A stretch of 60,000 nucleotides of DNA from Bugula neritina (lineage: Eukaryota > Bryozoa > Gymnolaemata > Cheilostomatida > Bugulidae). The notes under the pieces are model-generated. The model saw only the letters and a program-made list of their open reading frames with translations, had not been told where the DNA came from and ran no database searches. Within the stretch, counting starts at the first letter, position 1, and every line of letters starts with the position of its first letter. The DNA lies in assembly GCA_964035545.1 (NCBI GenBank), contig OZ037767.1, positions 28,937,628-28,997,627 on the forward strand, written 5' to 3'. Below, in pieces: positions 1-10,200 of the stretch. The translations under genes were made by a program, and so were the position numbers.

Positions 1-224
1 ATGCATGTCGACAGGTATTAACAGGTGGGCATGGTGGATGAGAACCTGGGATGACCCTGTCACATTTAATACAGTACAGCTTCATGGTAAAACACCATTT
101 GTACTATGCTAAATTAAAAACCTGTTTAATGAACCAATAATTCAATAGTTTGCATTTAAGAAGCTGATTGGCTCTAGTTTTTTTACCATGACCTTTATTA
201 TGATCACTTCTATTGTTCATCTAG

Positions 225-454
225 TGCTGCCACCTCTTACTTACTTTGAAATCCACTCTGGAGACTACCAACAACCCATGAATGAGCCGGTGAAAACCAA
301 CCAATCTCTTTGTGCCAGAATTGATGGTAGTCAGCGAATTCATGACTCCATTCACACTATTCGATGCGTTAACACAAGGCAGGCCACAGTTATTAGTGTT
401 CAGCTTGTTGGGGCATCCCGAGAACTAAAAATCTGCGAGCTGAGTGTATTTTGA
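225..454 (+). CDS. F-type lectin / fucolectin-like (F5/8 C-like) domain, last exon, 5' partial
   Basis: A 230-base terminal exon follows a pyrimidine-containing acceptor ending at 224 and stops with TGA at 452-454. It enters in phase 1, so one base of its first codon lies upstream. The 76 full codons plus stop resemble the C-terminal half of fucolectin / tachylectin-4 / pentraxin-type domains: a Cys-Ala-Arg-Ile stretch, then SIHTIRC, then an ISVQLVGASRELKICEL strand. The latter matches the family's typical end, where a residue run like 'VTVQLPG...LTLCEVEV' precedes the C-terminus. These domains bind fucose and are usually secreted. Three cysteines are visible. The earlier exons are outside the window or not recognisable in 1-224, so signal peptide and domain count are unknown. 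A plain discoidin domain is a less likely alternative. The gene is convergent with the next one. Confidence 0.6.
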
Positions 455-631
455 TTCCTCGCCAATTGCAATACTTCAAGTAACTTTGGAAGCAATATAA
501 TATGATAATTTTTTTAAAAACTGTGTTGTTTAATTAAAACGAATGCTAACTGCTGTTAATTTAACAGAGCTACTGAAATTTTCATCTTATTTAAACATTC
601 GTTGTAATAATTATACTATTTTGTGAAGTGT

Positions 632-637
632 ATTAAA
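632..637 (+). promoter_or_regulatory. Possible polyadenylation signal (ATTAAA) of the lectin gene
   Basis: ATTAAA lies about 180 bases after the lectin stop codon. A second candidate, AATAAA, lies at 851-856. Both are in the short convergent spacer before the TMEM216 3' end, so the two transcripts may overlap. Confidence 0.3.
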
Positions 638-820
638 TGCCATCATGGATACACTATGACTTTTGTGGTCAAGTATGAATGTTTTGAAAATGATTGCACA
701 TGTTTTATACGTCTTTAAGCTTGTCGTTTACTTTTTCCGCAATTCATCATCTAGCCAATTTCTGATAACAATAATTTTGTGCTTCTTCTTTCTGTAAGTC
801 AGATACCTCAATAATGCCAA

Positions 821-826
821 TTTATT
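821..826 (-). promoter_or_regulatory. Possible polyadenylation signal (AATAAA) of the TMEM216-like gene
   Basis: TTTATT on the plus strand reads AATAAA on the minus strand, 114 bases past the TMEM216-like stop codon. Confidence 0.35.
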
Positions 827-939
827 ACAAATAGTAACTGTGTGTTTATGAATAAACTTCATTTTGAAAGTTACAATAAAGTAAGAATGTTCATAAATAT
901 AAAAACTGATAAAAACCAAAGTAAAAGTTTTCAAACAAA

Positions 940-2658
940 CTATCGGACAGGATTCTGAAGATTTATAGATTTTTGCACAGCAGCAAAAGTTACAATAGCC
1001 AATATAGTCTCAAGCACTATCAGCGCCATGTGAATAATAAATATGATAGCTTCAATGTAGAGTACGTAAGTTTGCCATAGAACAAAGTAAAGAGCTCCAG
1101 TTAAAGATGTTAAGGCCATTGATATCGATATAAAAGTAGCCAGTCGTCTCTCAGTTAGGTTTCCCTTCATCCCTGATGAACAGTAAAACACATGACATCA
1201 CATCAGTTGAGGCATAAACTCATGTTTATGCAGCTTACACTAAGACTGGCAAACCTGTATTCTCTTTTGTAAAGCAGTATAATGAGTCAAATTATTACAT
1301 TTTGGCAGAGTTACAGAGACATTGCAATAGCCTCAGTTCTCTATGAACTTCTTCATGAATTTTAATTAAGATCACAGGTTCAAATTAGAACATGCATCTG
1401 GGGCAAAAAAATATATCAGAGCTAAAAATCCTTTGCCAAAATAAATCAATACATAATATCCGTCTTCAATAAACTTAATTGCATTTTTCTAAATCTAAAA
1501 TTATAGTTGCTTGATTATTTTAACTGCAGTAGAAGCAGATTAATAATAAAAGATTAAAGGGTCATATAATGAAACTCACCCCAAAACAGTCTTGCAGTTT
1601 CCAAGCCACCAACAACAAACAGGAGAATAATCTCCACAGCAAGAATGTCATCTGGGTATGGTAACACAGACCCTAAATAATAAAAATCATACTAAATATA
1701 CTTACAGAATATATTTTAAATGTATACATGTATACATAAAAAACTATTAGTCATTTATGTAATAAGTAATAGTAAATTTCACTTACCTTTCCATATAAAT
1801 ACCAAACATTCTACAAACACCAGGCTTGCCATATAGTATCCATGTAAAAACAAGAATATCTGCCAGTGGGGAGACGATAGCTAGTATAGTAGTGTTAAAA
1901 ACTTTATATTTGTACAAATGAAAATATATTTGTTTTGCAGCCAGTTAATAGAGCCATTTATTTTTATAAACTTACAAGAAGGTTAAAGTTAGTAACCTTT
2001 CAATCTAAACTGTAGGATTATACCATAAACTTTCAATAAGTCAACACAATTTTATAGGAGGTACAAAATATGCATCACAATTACCATAAATGCACTAAAC
2101 ATTTAGAATAACAATTATGGTGATTAGGTTACCATGCATGCATATCTTGTTTTAGTTCTTAGCGTATCTTTACTCTTAATTTCAGTGATCTTAGTTGACA
2201 CGACTTATATAATAAACCCATTAAAAATATTCCCAAAGTTACTGTAACATAAGGCTGCAATAAAAACATATATAATAGCCAAGACACAAATCTGTAAAGT
2301 TTTAAGGATACAGATGCTTTTAGTGGTCCATCTAAAACAAAAATTGAAGTTCATTATTATTAGTACTGCTACTGTTAGTGTTAGTCATACTATTAGTCTT
2401 AGTATAAGTAATAGTATTGCTGTAAATGTATTATTATTACTATTACTATTAGTATTAGTATTACTATGATTCAAAGGTAACAATAACATAATGATTATTA
2501 CTCTTTTCAACCCTATGATAGCACAGAAAAATCAATAGTTTAAAATACAACTTGTATAAAATATTTAATTAGTGTAATTGAATATGGCTGGCACAAAAGT
2601 TTATTTAATAATCTTATGACTTACTTCTCGAGCCAGCAACAGCTCCTGCTGACGCCAT
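940..2658 (-). CDS. TMEM216: TMEM216-like tetraspan ciliary transition-zone protein
   Basis: Exons on the minus strand: 2658-2625, 2331-2312, 1880-1787, 1672-1580, 1172-940. All phases join, giving 157 residues. Exon 3 encodes LSSPHWQIFLFLHGYY, exon 4 LPYPDDILAVEIILLF, and exon 5 starts GMKGNLTERR and runs on to LWQTYVLYIEAI. These align in order with the TMEM216/TMEM80 family (PLEILFFLNG, LLPYP, GTKGNL and LLQTYVLRLE in human TMEM216). Four hydrophobic membrane segments fit the family topology, and human TMEM216 is about 145 residues. In vertebrates the protein sits in the MKS transition-zone complex at the ciliary base; human mutations cause Joubert and Meckel syndromes. The 20-base second exon is needed to keep frame and ends at a U12-type donor. 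TMEM80 is the closest alternative name. The 5' end faces the DNAAF6-like gene. Confidence 0.85.
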
Positions 2659-4175
2659 GTTGTTTGGCACAGGTAGCAATCAGCATTAAAAATATAGGTA
2701 ACAACATTCATTGTTTTTTTACAATAACTATTTAGTTTTTTTTTAAAAAAAATTTTAATTTTTAAACAAATGTGATTAAATTTATTTGTTGCACAAAATG
2801 TTTAAAAAAGCATATGTGATACAACTTTTTTGTTTAGCGGTCTCTATGGGTAGTGCAGATTACCACTGCTAGGCTGTTTCCGACACTGCTTCAAAAAATT
2901 GGTTATCATTAATTGTACTTTAATTTTATAAAATTAAGTATGAACAATAGATATAATTTAAATTATAATAATTATAAACTATATATAATTATGAATTAAA
3001 CTTAATGTTATGACTGGGTCTTATCACATCATGATTATAGTCTTATGAGTTGTGATTTATAGGATATTATTATTACTCAGTTAATCATAATCATAATGTT
3101 ATACTTATTGTTGATTATATTTATATATATTTATTTATATATTATATTATTTTATATTGATTATTGTGCATTTATACTTATACTTATAGTTTAAGTTATA
3201 TCTTAACTTTAACAGTATCAGTAATCGAGTGTATACTCTATGGTTACGAGTGTGACATTCACACTGAGTTTAACTTAAACTATACAATAAATGAGTGAGT
3301 AAGTAACACGATTGTCAGTAAAACTGGCACACTAGTGTTAAATTTTTTCAAAACCAAACTTCTAAAGCCTCACCTCAATATTAAAGATGTGCCATTTTTA
3401 TTTACGCCTCCATTTGTGCCATTATTTGTAAAAATGGCACAGATAATTAAATAATATTACCTGTGCTATTTTTACCTGTGCCATCTTTGCCGGAATCCAA
3501 GTAATACACATACTGCATACTGTTGGTATTGGTAATGCAGAGCAGAAGCTGGGGTGTGACTCGAAGTCCCAATAGTAATAATAATACTAACTTTAACTTA
3601 CTCAGAGTCTTTAACAGCTAACAATAACCTACTGACTACTAGTTTTAAGCACTAATTTATTAATTACATAAGTTACACCTACTCTCTTACACTTACAGTT
3701 AATGTCATGAAGTTAAACAAATCAACTTTAAGCTCACAATTGTCAAATTATTCCAAACAAATCAAACTCCAAAGTGAAAGTCAAACTCAAACAATCAGGC
3801 CGAGTTATACTCGGTACTTCATTTTTCATGTTGAACTTTAATTTGAATTTAATTCAATATCGATTCACAATTGACTTGTTGTTTGTTAGGACAATTAAAG
3901 AGTTATAGCTGTAATACTCATTTACCAAATTAATATAAACTATATTTCTAAAATAATTGACAATTTGTATTATGTTATTTGTTGTTACAGTTTTTATCAG
4001 TTGAAATAGAATAACTGTTGATGTTTTTATGTCAAAATTATAGTCTGAAGGGGAAATTAAAGGTTAATTTGTAATTTAATTAGTAAAATTCTGTACTAAA
4101 AAAAGCATTTTGTGTTGATCGAAGCAGGGCTTCTTTACTTTATTTTTGGCTTTTTTATTTTGTTTTCAGAGCGGG
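2659..4175. other. Divergent intergenic spacer between TMEM216-like and DNAAF6-like genes
   Basis: No coding sequence seen. The 1.5-kb spacer holds the promoters of two head-to-head ciliary genes. Much of it is decayed AT-rich simple sequence (about 2930-3330). A 13-base perfect inverted repeat (3388-3400 and 3429-3441) sits near its middle. An AG acceptor lies 5 bases before the DNAAF6 ATG, so that gene probably has a 5' UTR intron here. Confidence 0.5.
3388..3492. repeat. Inverted repeat with extra related copies
   Basis: TGTGCCATTTTTA at 3388-3400 pairs exactly with TAAAAATGGCACA at 3429-3441. Two further variants of the same word follow around 3463-3485. It could be a small fold-back element remnant or a protein-binding array in the divergent promoter. 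Confidence 0.45.
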
Positions 4176-6147
4176 ATGGAGTTGGGCCCGTCAAGTATAA
4201 CAGCCCTCGCAGACCTTATTGCTCCTAAAGAAGATTCGGAATCTGATGACGATGCTGTGAGGCTAACTCATAAATTAGCATTTCCGATCAGTGACAAATA
4301 GTTACAATTGATTTTGAAACTGGTCTTGGTTGAATTTAACTCCATTTCTAATTTCTTTGCCTAGCATATTATGTTATCTATATCTTGTGATATGTGTTTC
4401 ATTATACCATCATTTAAAATAAGGATCTTTATACATGTATGATATTGATACCTAAATTTATTTCTTTCAGCCATCCAACTATTACGCTAAGCTCACTCCC
4501 GCTAACATCGGTGTCTCAAAATCCAATTCAGTGCAAGATAAGGAGAGTAAGTATTGAAATAAGTTGTAATAAAATCAGCAACTATCTTTATAATGTTTTA
4601 AAGTATCAATCTAGCAACACTAGAGTTTATTCTCAATGTCATGCCACATTGTGTGTTTAAAATACGTCGGCCTCTAACATATTTATTTGATTTCTAACTC
4701 AATTTTGCTCACACTGCTAATCACACTGACACTGACATCTAATTATAAATTTACAATATTATAATATACTATATGAATTTTACTATATAGTTTTTTTCTA
4801 GTTTCGGATCATTTTTTTAAATATATAGAATTTTTTTCTATCTTTTAGGGTGATCAAAGATTTTTTGTGTTTTGAAAACTTGTACATTGCTGATATTTTT
4901 AGTATTTTACTTGTGTGACTTCATAAGAATCCATCTGTTATCATAACACAATAACAGGCATTTCTGTGTGCCGTATTCTAAGCTATTTCTCACCACATGC
5001 GAATGTTGCAGGTTCTACAAATCTAGCAGCAAAAGAAGCTGATTCTAATGATATCTGGGGTACAGAGGAGGTGCTGGACGGGGCTCAGTATGACGATGTA
5101 TATGATACTCGTCTTGCCCCTGAGTGAGTTGCCATATTGTCAGATTAGGCTGTTCTAAAGCCATTTAGTTTTTGTGTTTTAGTTTATTAAAGAATGCTTC
5201 TAAAATAATTACTCCACCATAATATCTTTTTGGTACAAATCTTGCTATAAAACAGGCTAAACTGCAGAGACCCTAACCCTATACCTGATGGGTTAATTCT
5301 CGCTAAATAAGTCGGAAATCACTTGGCTAGTTATAAATTACTAATCCTATTTTCATGATCAGCTGTAGTTATTGGGTAGATAACTCCAAATATTTTGCAT
5401 ATTTCCACACAGTTAAATATGCTATAATTTATGGGTTGTATCACGTTCTATATTGAGAACACGTACGGTGTTTAAGTGTTGTCTTCCCATCAAATAATGT
5501 TGTTTTTACTAGACTCTGTTGTTTACAGCTATGATATTGTGTATAAACAAGCTGTCACTTCGGAAGATATATTTCTAGGAATGGGAAACAAAACTCCAGC
5601 AACCGCTAGCTGTGAGGATATGGTGGTAAGTTTTATGATAGTAAGTATTATGATAGTAAGTATTATGATAGTGGGTAATATGGAAGTAAGTATTATTATA
5701 GGTAAGGGTAGAAATTGTGGTAAATACTAGTCTTGCAGTTTCTACTGTTTAGTTAATATTTTGTGTTATGGCTGTACTAATTAAAAGTATTTTGTCTGGT
5801 CTGATTATATATGAGGTAGTCTGTCAACCTGTGATGTGGTGAACATCAACACTTAACTGCTTTAGTGTATATGACTTACGGTATTAACCGTTAGTTTTGA
5901 CTTGTTATTGAGGCATGCAAGCTGTCTGTTGCAGATTACTGTCAAACTACCAGGGAGTAACTTTAAAGACGTCAATGTTGATTTAACTGACAAACATTTA
6001 AGCGTACGAAGTCCTAAATATAAGTTGGGGTTACACCTGCCCCACCCTTGTGACAGTAAGAATGGCAAGGCTCAGTGGCTCTCAGACAAAGAATTACTCA
6101 AAATTACAGTGCGGATGAAACGAGAGTATGATATGCTAAATTTCTAG
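4176..6147 (+). CDS. DNAAF6: DNAAF6 / PIH1D3-like dynein axonemal assembly factor
   Basis: Five exons: 4176-4256, 4471-4546, 5012-5123, 5529-5625, 5935-6147. All junctions keep frame and give 192 residues (human PIH1D3: 214). Order and motifs match the family: N-terminal SSITALADLIAP and a run of acidic residues; TPANIG; DIWGTEEV then AQYDDVYDTR; YDIVYKQAVTSEDIFLGM; then a CS-like beta domain (ITVKLPGSNFKDVNVDL) ending in MKREYDMLNF, close to the human ending MKRELDIANF. The protein works with HSP90-type chaperones in the cytoplasm to pre-assemble outer and inner dynein arms; human loss causes X-linked primary ciliary dyskinesia. The ATG follows a splice acceptor by 5 bases. The donor of exon 4 starts a 15-bp tandem array. 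Confidence 0.9.
5626..5700 (+). repeat. 15-bp tandem array starting exactly at a splice donor (DNAAF6 intron 4)
   Basis: Five 15-base units at 5626, 5641, 5656, 5671 and 5686. Four begin with GTAAGT; the fourth begins GTGGGT. A further GGTAAGG follows at 5701. The first GTAAGT is the donor of exon 4. The exon's reading frame stays open through the array to a TAG at 5728-5730. Confidence 0.85.
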
Positions 6148-6514
6148 TTATATGGTTAGACATCACTGTGAGAAACTTTGAGACAACACTGGCTGTGTTT
6201 TAGGGGCTGTAGACAACATGTTACAAAGAGAAAGCTTGAGTATCAAGTAATATTAATTCTATAAGCTTGTTTAATAGCATCTTTTACTAATTTGCATGTT
6301 TCAGTGTTTTGATTTCAGTGGCAGGCAGATCTTAGGTGTATAAATTAATACTTTACACAATTTGGCATGCTGTATAGGAAGACAATTCTTATTTTCTTAA
6401 ACATTTTCGTATAAATGTTGCTTAATCATCATGATTTGCTGTTTAAATACTTTTATTATGTTTGGTTTGTATTTTTCCCACTAACTCCGTCCACATATCA
6501 GTTTGGTAGTTTTT

Positions 6515-6520
6515 ATTAAA
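6515..6520 (+). promoter_or_regulatory. Possible polyadenylation signal (ATTAAA) of the DNAAF6-like gene
   Basis: ATTAAA about 370 bases after the DNAAF6 stop, followed by a T-rich stretch. The region 6148-7220 otherwise shows no coding sequence and is the tail-to-tail spacer to the next gene. Confidence 0.25.
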
Positions 6521-7031
6521 TTTTGTTTTCTTTATTTTATTGCTATAGGATTATCAATATTGCAGGTCAATATAATGACCATCTTTATAGAAAATATAAT
6601 TTGGTACAGATAATCTGTTGCATTGATTATGAACACTGAGCGTACGAAAAATCATTGACAGTGTGACCAAGTGTTGATAAAATATCACCAGTAAAGTATA
6701 TCAGCAAAATCATAGTGGAATCATGCTATGTAAAAGTGGCCAATGGTAAGCAGAAAAACTTGCCAACACGAAATCATTACTGTTTAACATTAAGGTTATC
6801 TAATTAATATAAATTACTCCGAAGCTATCCATCCAACTTAGAGTTGTCTGCCCAAATTAACTGGTTTCTGTCTGAACTTTAAATAATTCAGAACTCCAGC
6901 GCATTTTCAAATTATTCAAAAATATGTCAAAATATAGAACTACTGTATAAAGTTATAAAATATAAACATTAATTCTTACAAATAGGACAGCCAAGCATGC
7001 ATGCGTGTACGCAGATGGAAGACTAGATAAT

Positions 7032-7037
7032 TTTATT
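7032..7037 (-). promoter_or_regulatory. Possible polyadenylation signal (AATAAA) of the WH1-CRIB gene
   Basis: TTTATT on the plus strand, 184 bases beyond the minus-strand stop codon at 7221-7223. Confidence 0.3.
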
Positions 7038-7220
7038 AAATTCCCTTCCAAAAGGAGAAGTTTTGTACTGCTGGAATACCCATCCCACAGTGATGTTTAT
7101 AACGGAATAATCTGTCACTAGTGTATACTTTCCCATAGCTGACACAAAGTCCTTGTGAAGTACCCATCAACGGACATAAAAAGCACCAATAGAAAAAAAT
7201 CAATTCCACAATGAAGGGCT

Positions 7221-10200
7221 CTAATTAGAGGCTCCATCTTCTGAACCTTCTTCCTCAGTAGGAATCATGGCTAAAGCTAGTATCCCCTCTTCCGATTGTT
7301 TAAGTTTGGTCACATGTGTGAACTGACATGGCTTGCTAATAGCGCTCTTGGTTGGTAACGAAAATACTTGATGCTTTACAGATTTCTTCTTTTCTTTCTT
7401 CTTTTTAATTTTAATGTTGGGATTGTTCAATACATTTTTCTCTGGGTCAGATGTACAGAGTTTAAAGTAGTTATAGAATGATTCAGCACTCTCTTCATCC
7501 TAAAACATACAAGTAGAGAATGAGCAAGCTACAGTACATATACATGTGTCAACAATTGCATAACTATTGTTTCCATCAGATTAGTTTTAGTCACATTTGT
7601 TGTAATTTTGTAATTTTAGTAAACCAGCATTGCACAAGTGATGGCATGCTGATTATCATAGATTCTTGGAATAATACAAGTTTTGTTGTCATCATTCAGT
7701 CATAATATGTACACATTTGAGCACAAAACCATAATAATTGGACAAACAAACATAAAAACAAGCTATTGCATCACATTAGGGGGGATAACTACCTGATATG
7801 CTAAACCCGCTAGTTGATCTGCTGTACCCGGTATACGTAATCTATGGAACACAGGCTTGACGACTTCCCATCTAGACTCATAGTTTATCACAGTTTTCCA
7901 AAGCAGGAACCCTGTACCCTGTGATACAAGATATATACATTAGAGTTTAGACAGTGTACTTTGTTATCACCAGATAGTCATAACATTTTAGATTGTTTTA
8001 GTCTCTTTGTGAAAAACTCTCACACTTATTGGATGCCTACTGGTTATAATGAGTATATTTTAGTCAAGTGACTCAGTTTCACTGTCAACATGAATTTGCT
8101 CTCTGGGATAATATTATTAAACAAGTTAGAAAAACTAGATTGATGTTTACATTCCCTTAATCAGATTAAACGAATATAAAACTAGGGAATTAGAAAGGAC
8201 TTCTAATTAATGCAAAGCTTGTTTATTTTAAATTCAGAACCCTTGATAAATCTCATCAGTCAAATAATTAAATCAAAATGAAAACCACTCTGATTGAAGC
8301 CTTATGTGAAAATCAAAAACAAGTATGAGATGGCTGACTGCAGAACTGATGTTGCTTTGACATAAAATACATGGTGTGCCTTTCAACAGTAGAAGTAGTG
8401 ACAGTAATAGTGACAGTACCAGTGTAGTAATAGTGACAGTACCAGCGTAGTAATAGTGACAGTACCATGTAGTAATAGTGACAGTACCAGTGTAGTAATA
8501 GTTACAGAGCCAGTGTAGTAATAGTTACAGTACCAGTGTAGTAATAGTTACAGTACCAGTGTAGTAATAGTTACAGTACCGGTGTAGTAATAGTTACAGT
8601 ACCAGTGTAGTAATAGTGACAGTACCAGTGTAGTAGTAGTTACAGTACCAGTGTAGTAATAGTTACAGTACCAGTGTAGTAATAGTTACAGAGCCAGTGT
8701 AGTAATAGTTGCAGTACCAGTGTAGTAATAGTTACAGAGCCAGTGTAGTAATAGTGACAGTACCAGTGTAGTAATAGTGACAGTACCAGTGTAGTAATAG
8801 TGACAGTACCAGTGTAGTAGTAGTGACAGTACCAGTGTAGTAATAGTGACAGTACCATGTAGTAATAGTGACAGTACCAGTGTAGTAGTAGTTACAGTAC
8901 CGGTGTAGTAATAGTTGCAGTACCAGTGTAGTAATAGTTACAGTACTAAATGAACTGAGACAAAGTGTAGTTGTATTGTGACAGATAAAAAGTCATTAAT
9001 ATGGTTATTAGGACACTGTATGAGATAAGAGGTGTTTGAAAGATTAAGCTTGCAGTGCATTGCTCTTCATCAGTAGATAAGGATATTGAGAGGTTACAGC
9101 AGACTTAGTATGAGTATATAGTTGTATAAGGTGATTAGGTGTATCAGAAAGGAAGTGGTGGTATAGAGTCTACCAGAAGTGGCAGGTAGTCTACCAGAAG
9201 TGGTGGTATAGTCTACCAGAAATGGTGGTATAGTCTACCAGAAATGGTAGTGGGTAGTCCACCAGAAGTGGTAGTGGGTAGTCTAACAAATGGCTCTTCC
9301 ACTCACCTTTTCCGCTAAAACGAGGGTCAAGCCCCTAGACCTCTTGCCATCACCTGTGTTGTATATTAGTACAGGGATACCTATATGTTCTGGCTTCCAG
9401 TCATCTACAGGCACGTTGCTGGTAGTACTTTTGGTGAAGTACAATGTCCCCAAACACGGACACACCATCACCTATAAAGTACACAGAAGTATAGCTGTAG
9501 GACTAACATGGCCGTTAAGTGTTTCCTGTGTATGAGACGTGAAATATTTTAGTAAAGGAAGTTTTTCCTTAAAATTTGTAACCACCTAAAACTAAAGAGC
9601 CCAAAATTTTCCATCACTGATGCTCACAGAAGCATAAAATGTGCACATTCATACAGGAAATGCAAATATACGAATTACTATTAATATGGCTAGTGAAAAT
9701 ATTAATTTATTCAAATTTATGCAGCAAATGTAGGGAAATACAAATTTATGCTAATTATATCTACTAATACACAGCTGTGCCCAACACCCTAAACAGTGTT
9801 CCACTACAATTTTACCTCCTTTGCCCAATTATCTATGGCCATTTATTCAAATTAACGTGAAATAATTTTGTAATTGTCTTCTATGCAAATACAGTATCTA
9901 GATCAAACACAAAATATGATGAAAATCAAAAACCATAACGGTATTTGACCCTTTTAACAGGCTAGGCGTAGCAAAAAGCTTGGTACAAGTTTTACTGAAA
10001 GTCAAGTACTTGGATTTAAAAGTTTAAACATGGCTGAAAGGATTGACTAGGGTTGAGGTAACACTTAACAGTGTTATTCTCAACACACCTACACATATGT
10101 ATATAATATGCTATACATACATTTAAACAATAACACAAATCTGAAACTTAATCAGCCATAACTGAAGTTAGGAGTTAATCAGAGTGAAAAATGGTTATGA

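Noticed and set aside
728-934. Minus-strand frame of 68 codons
   Set aside because: Lies in the 3' UTR of the TMEM216-like gene, Lys/Ile-rich as AT-rich noncoding DNA often is, with no homology.
8640-8858. Minus-strand frame with TLVLSLLLHWY-type peptide
   Set aside because: Translation of the 23-bp minisatellite, despite looking like membrane helices.
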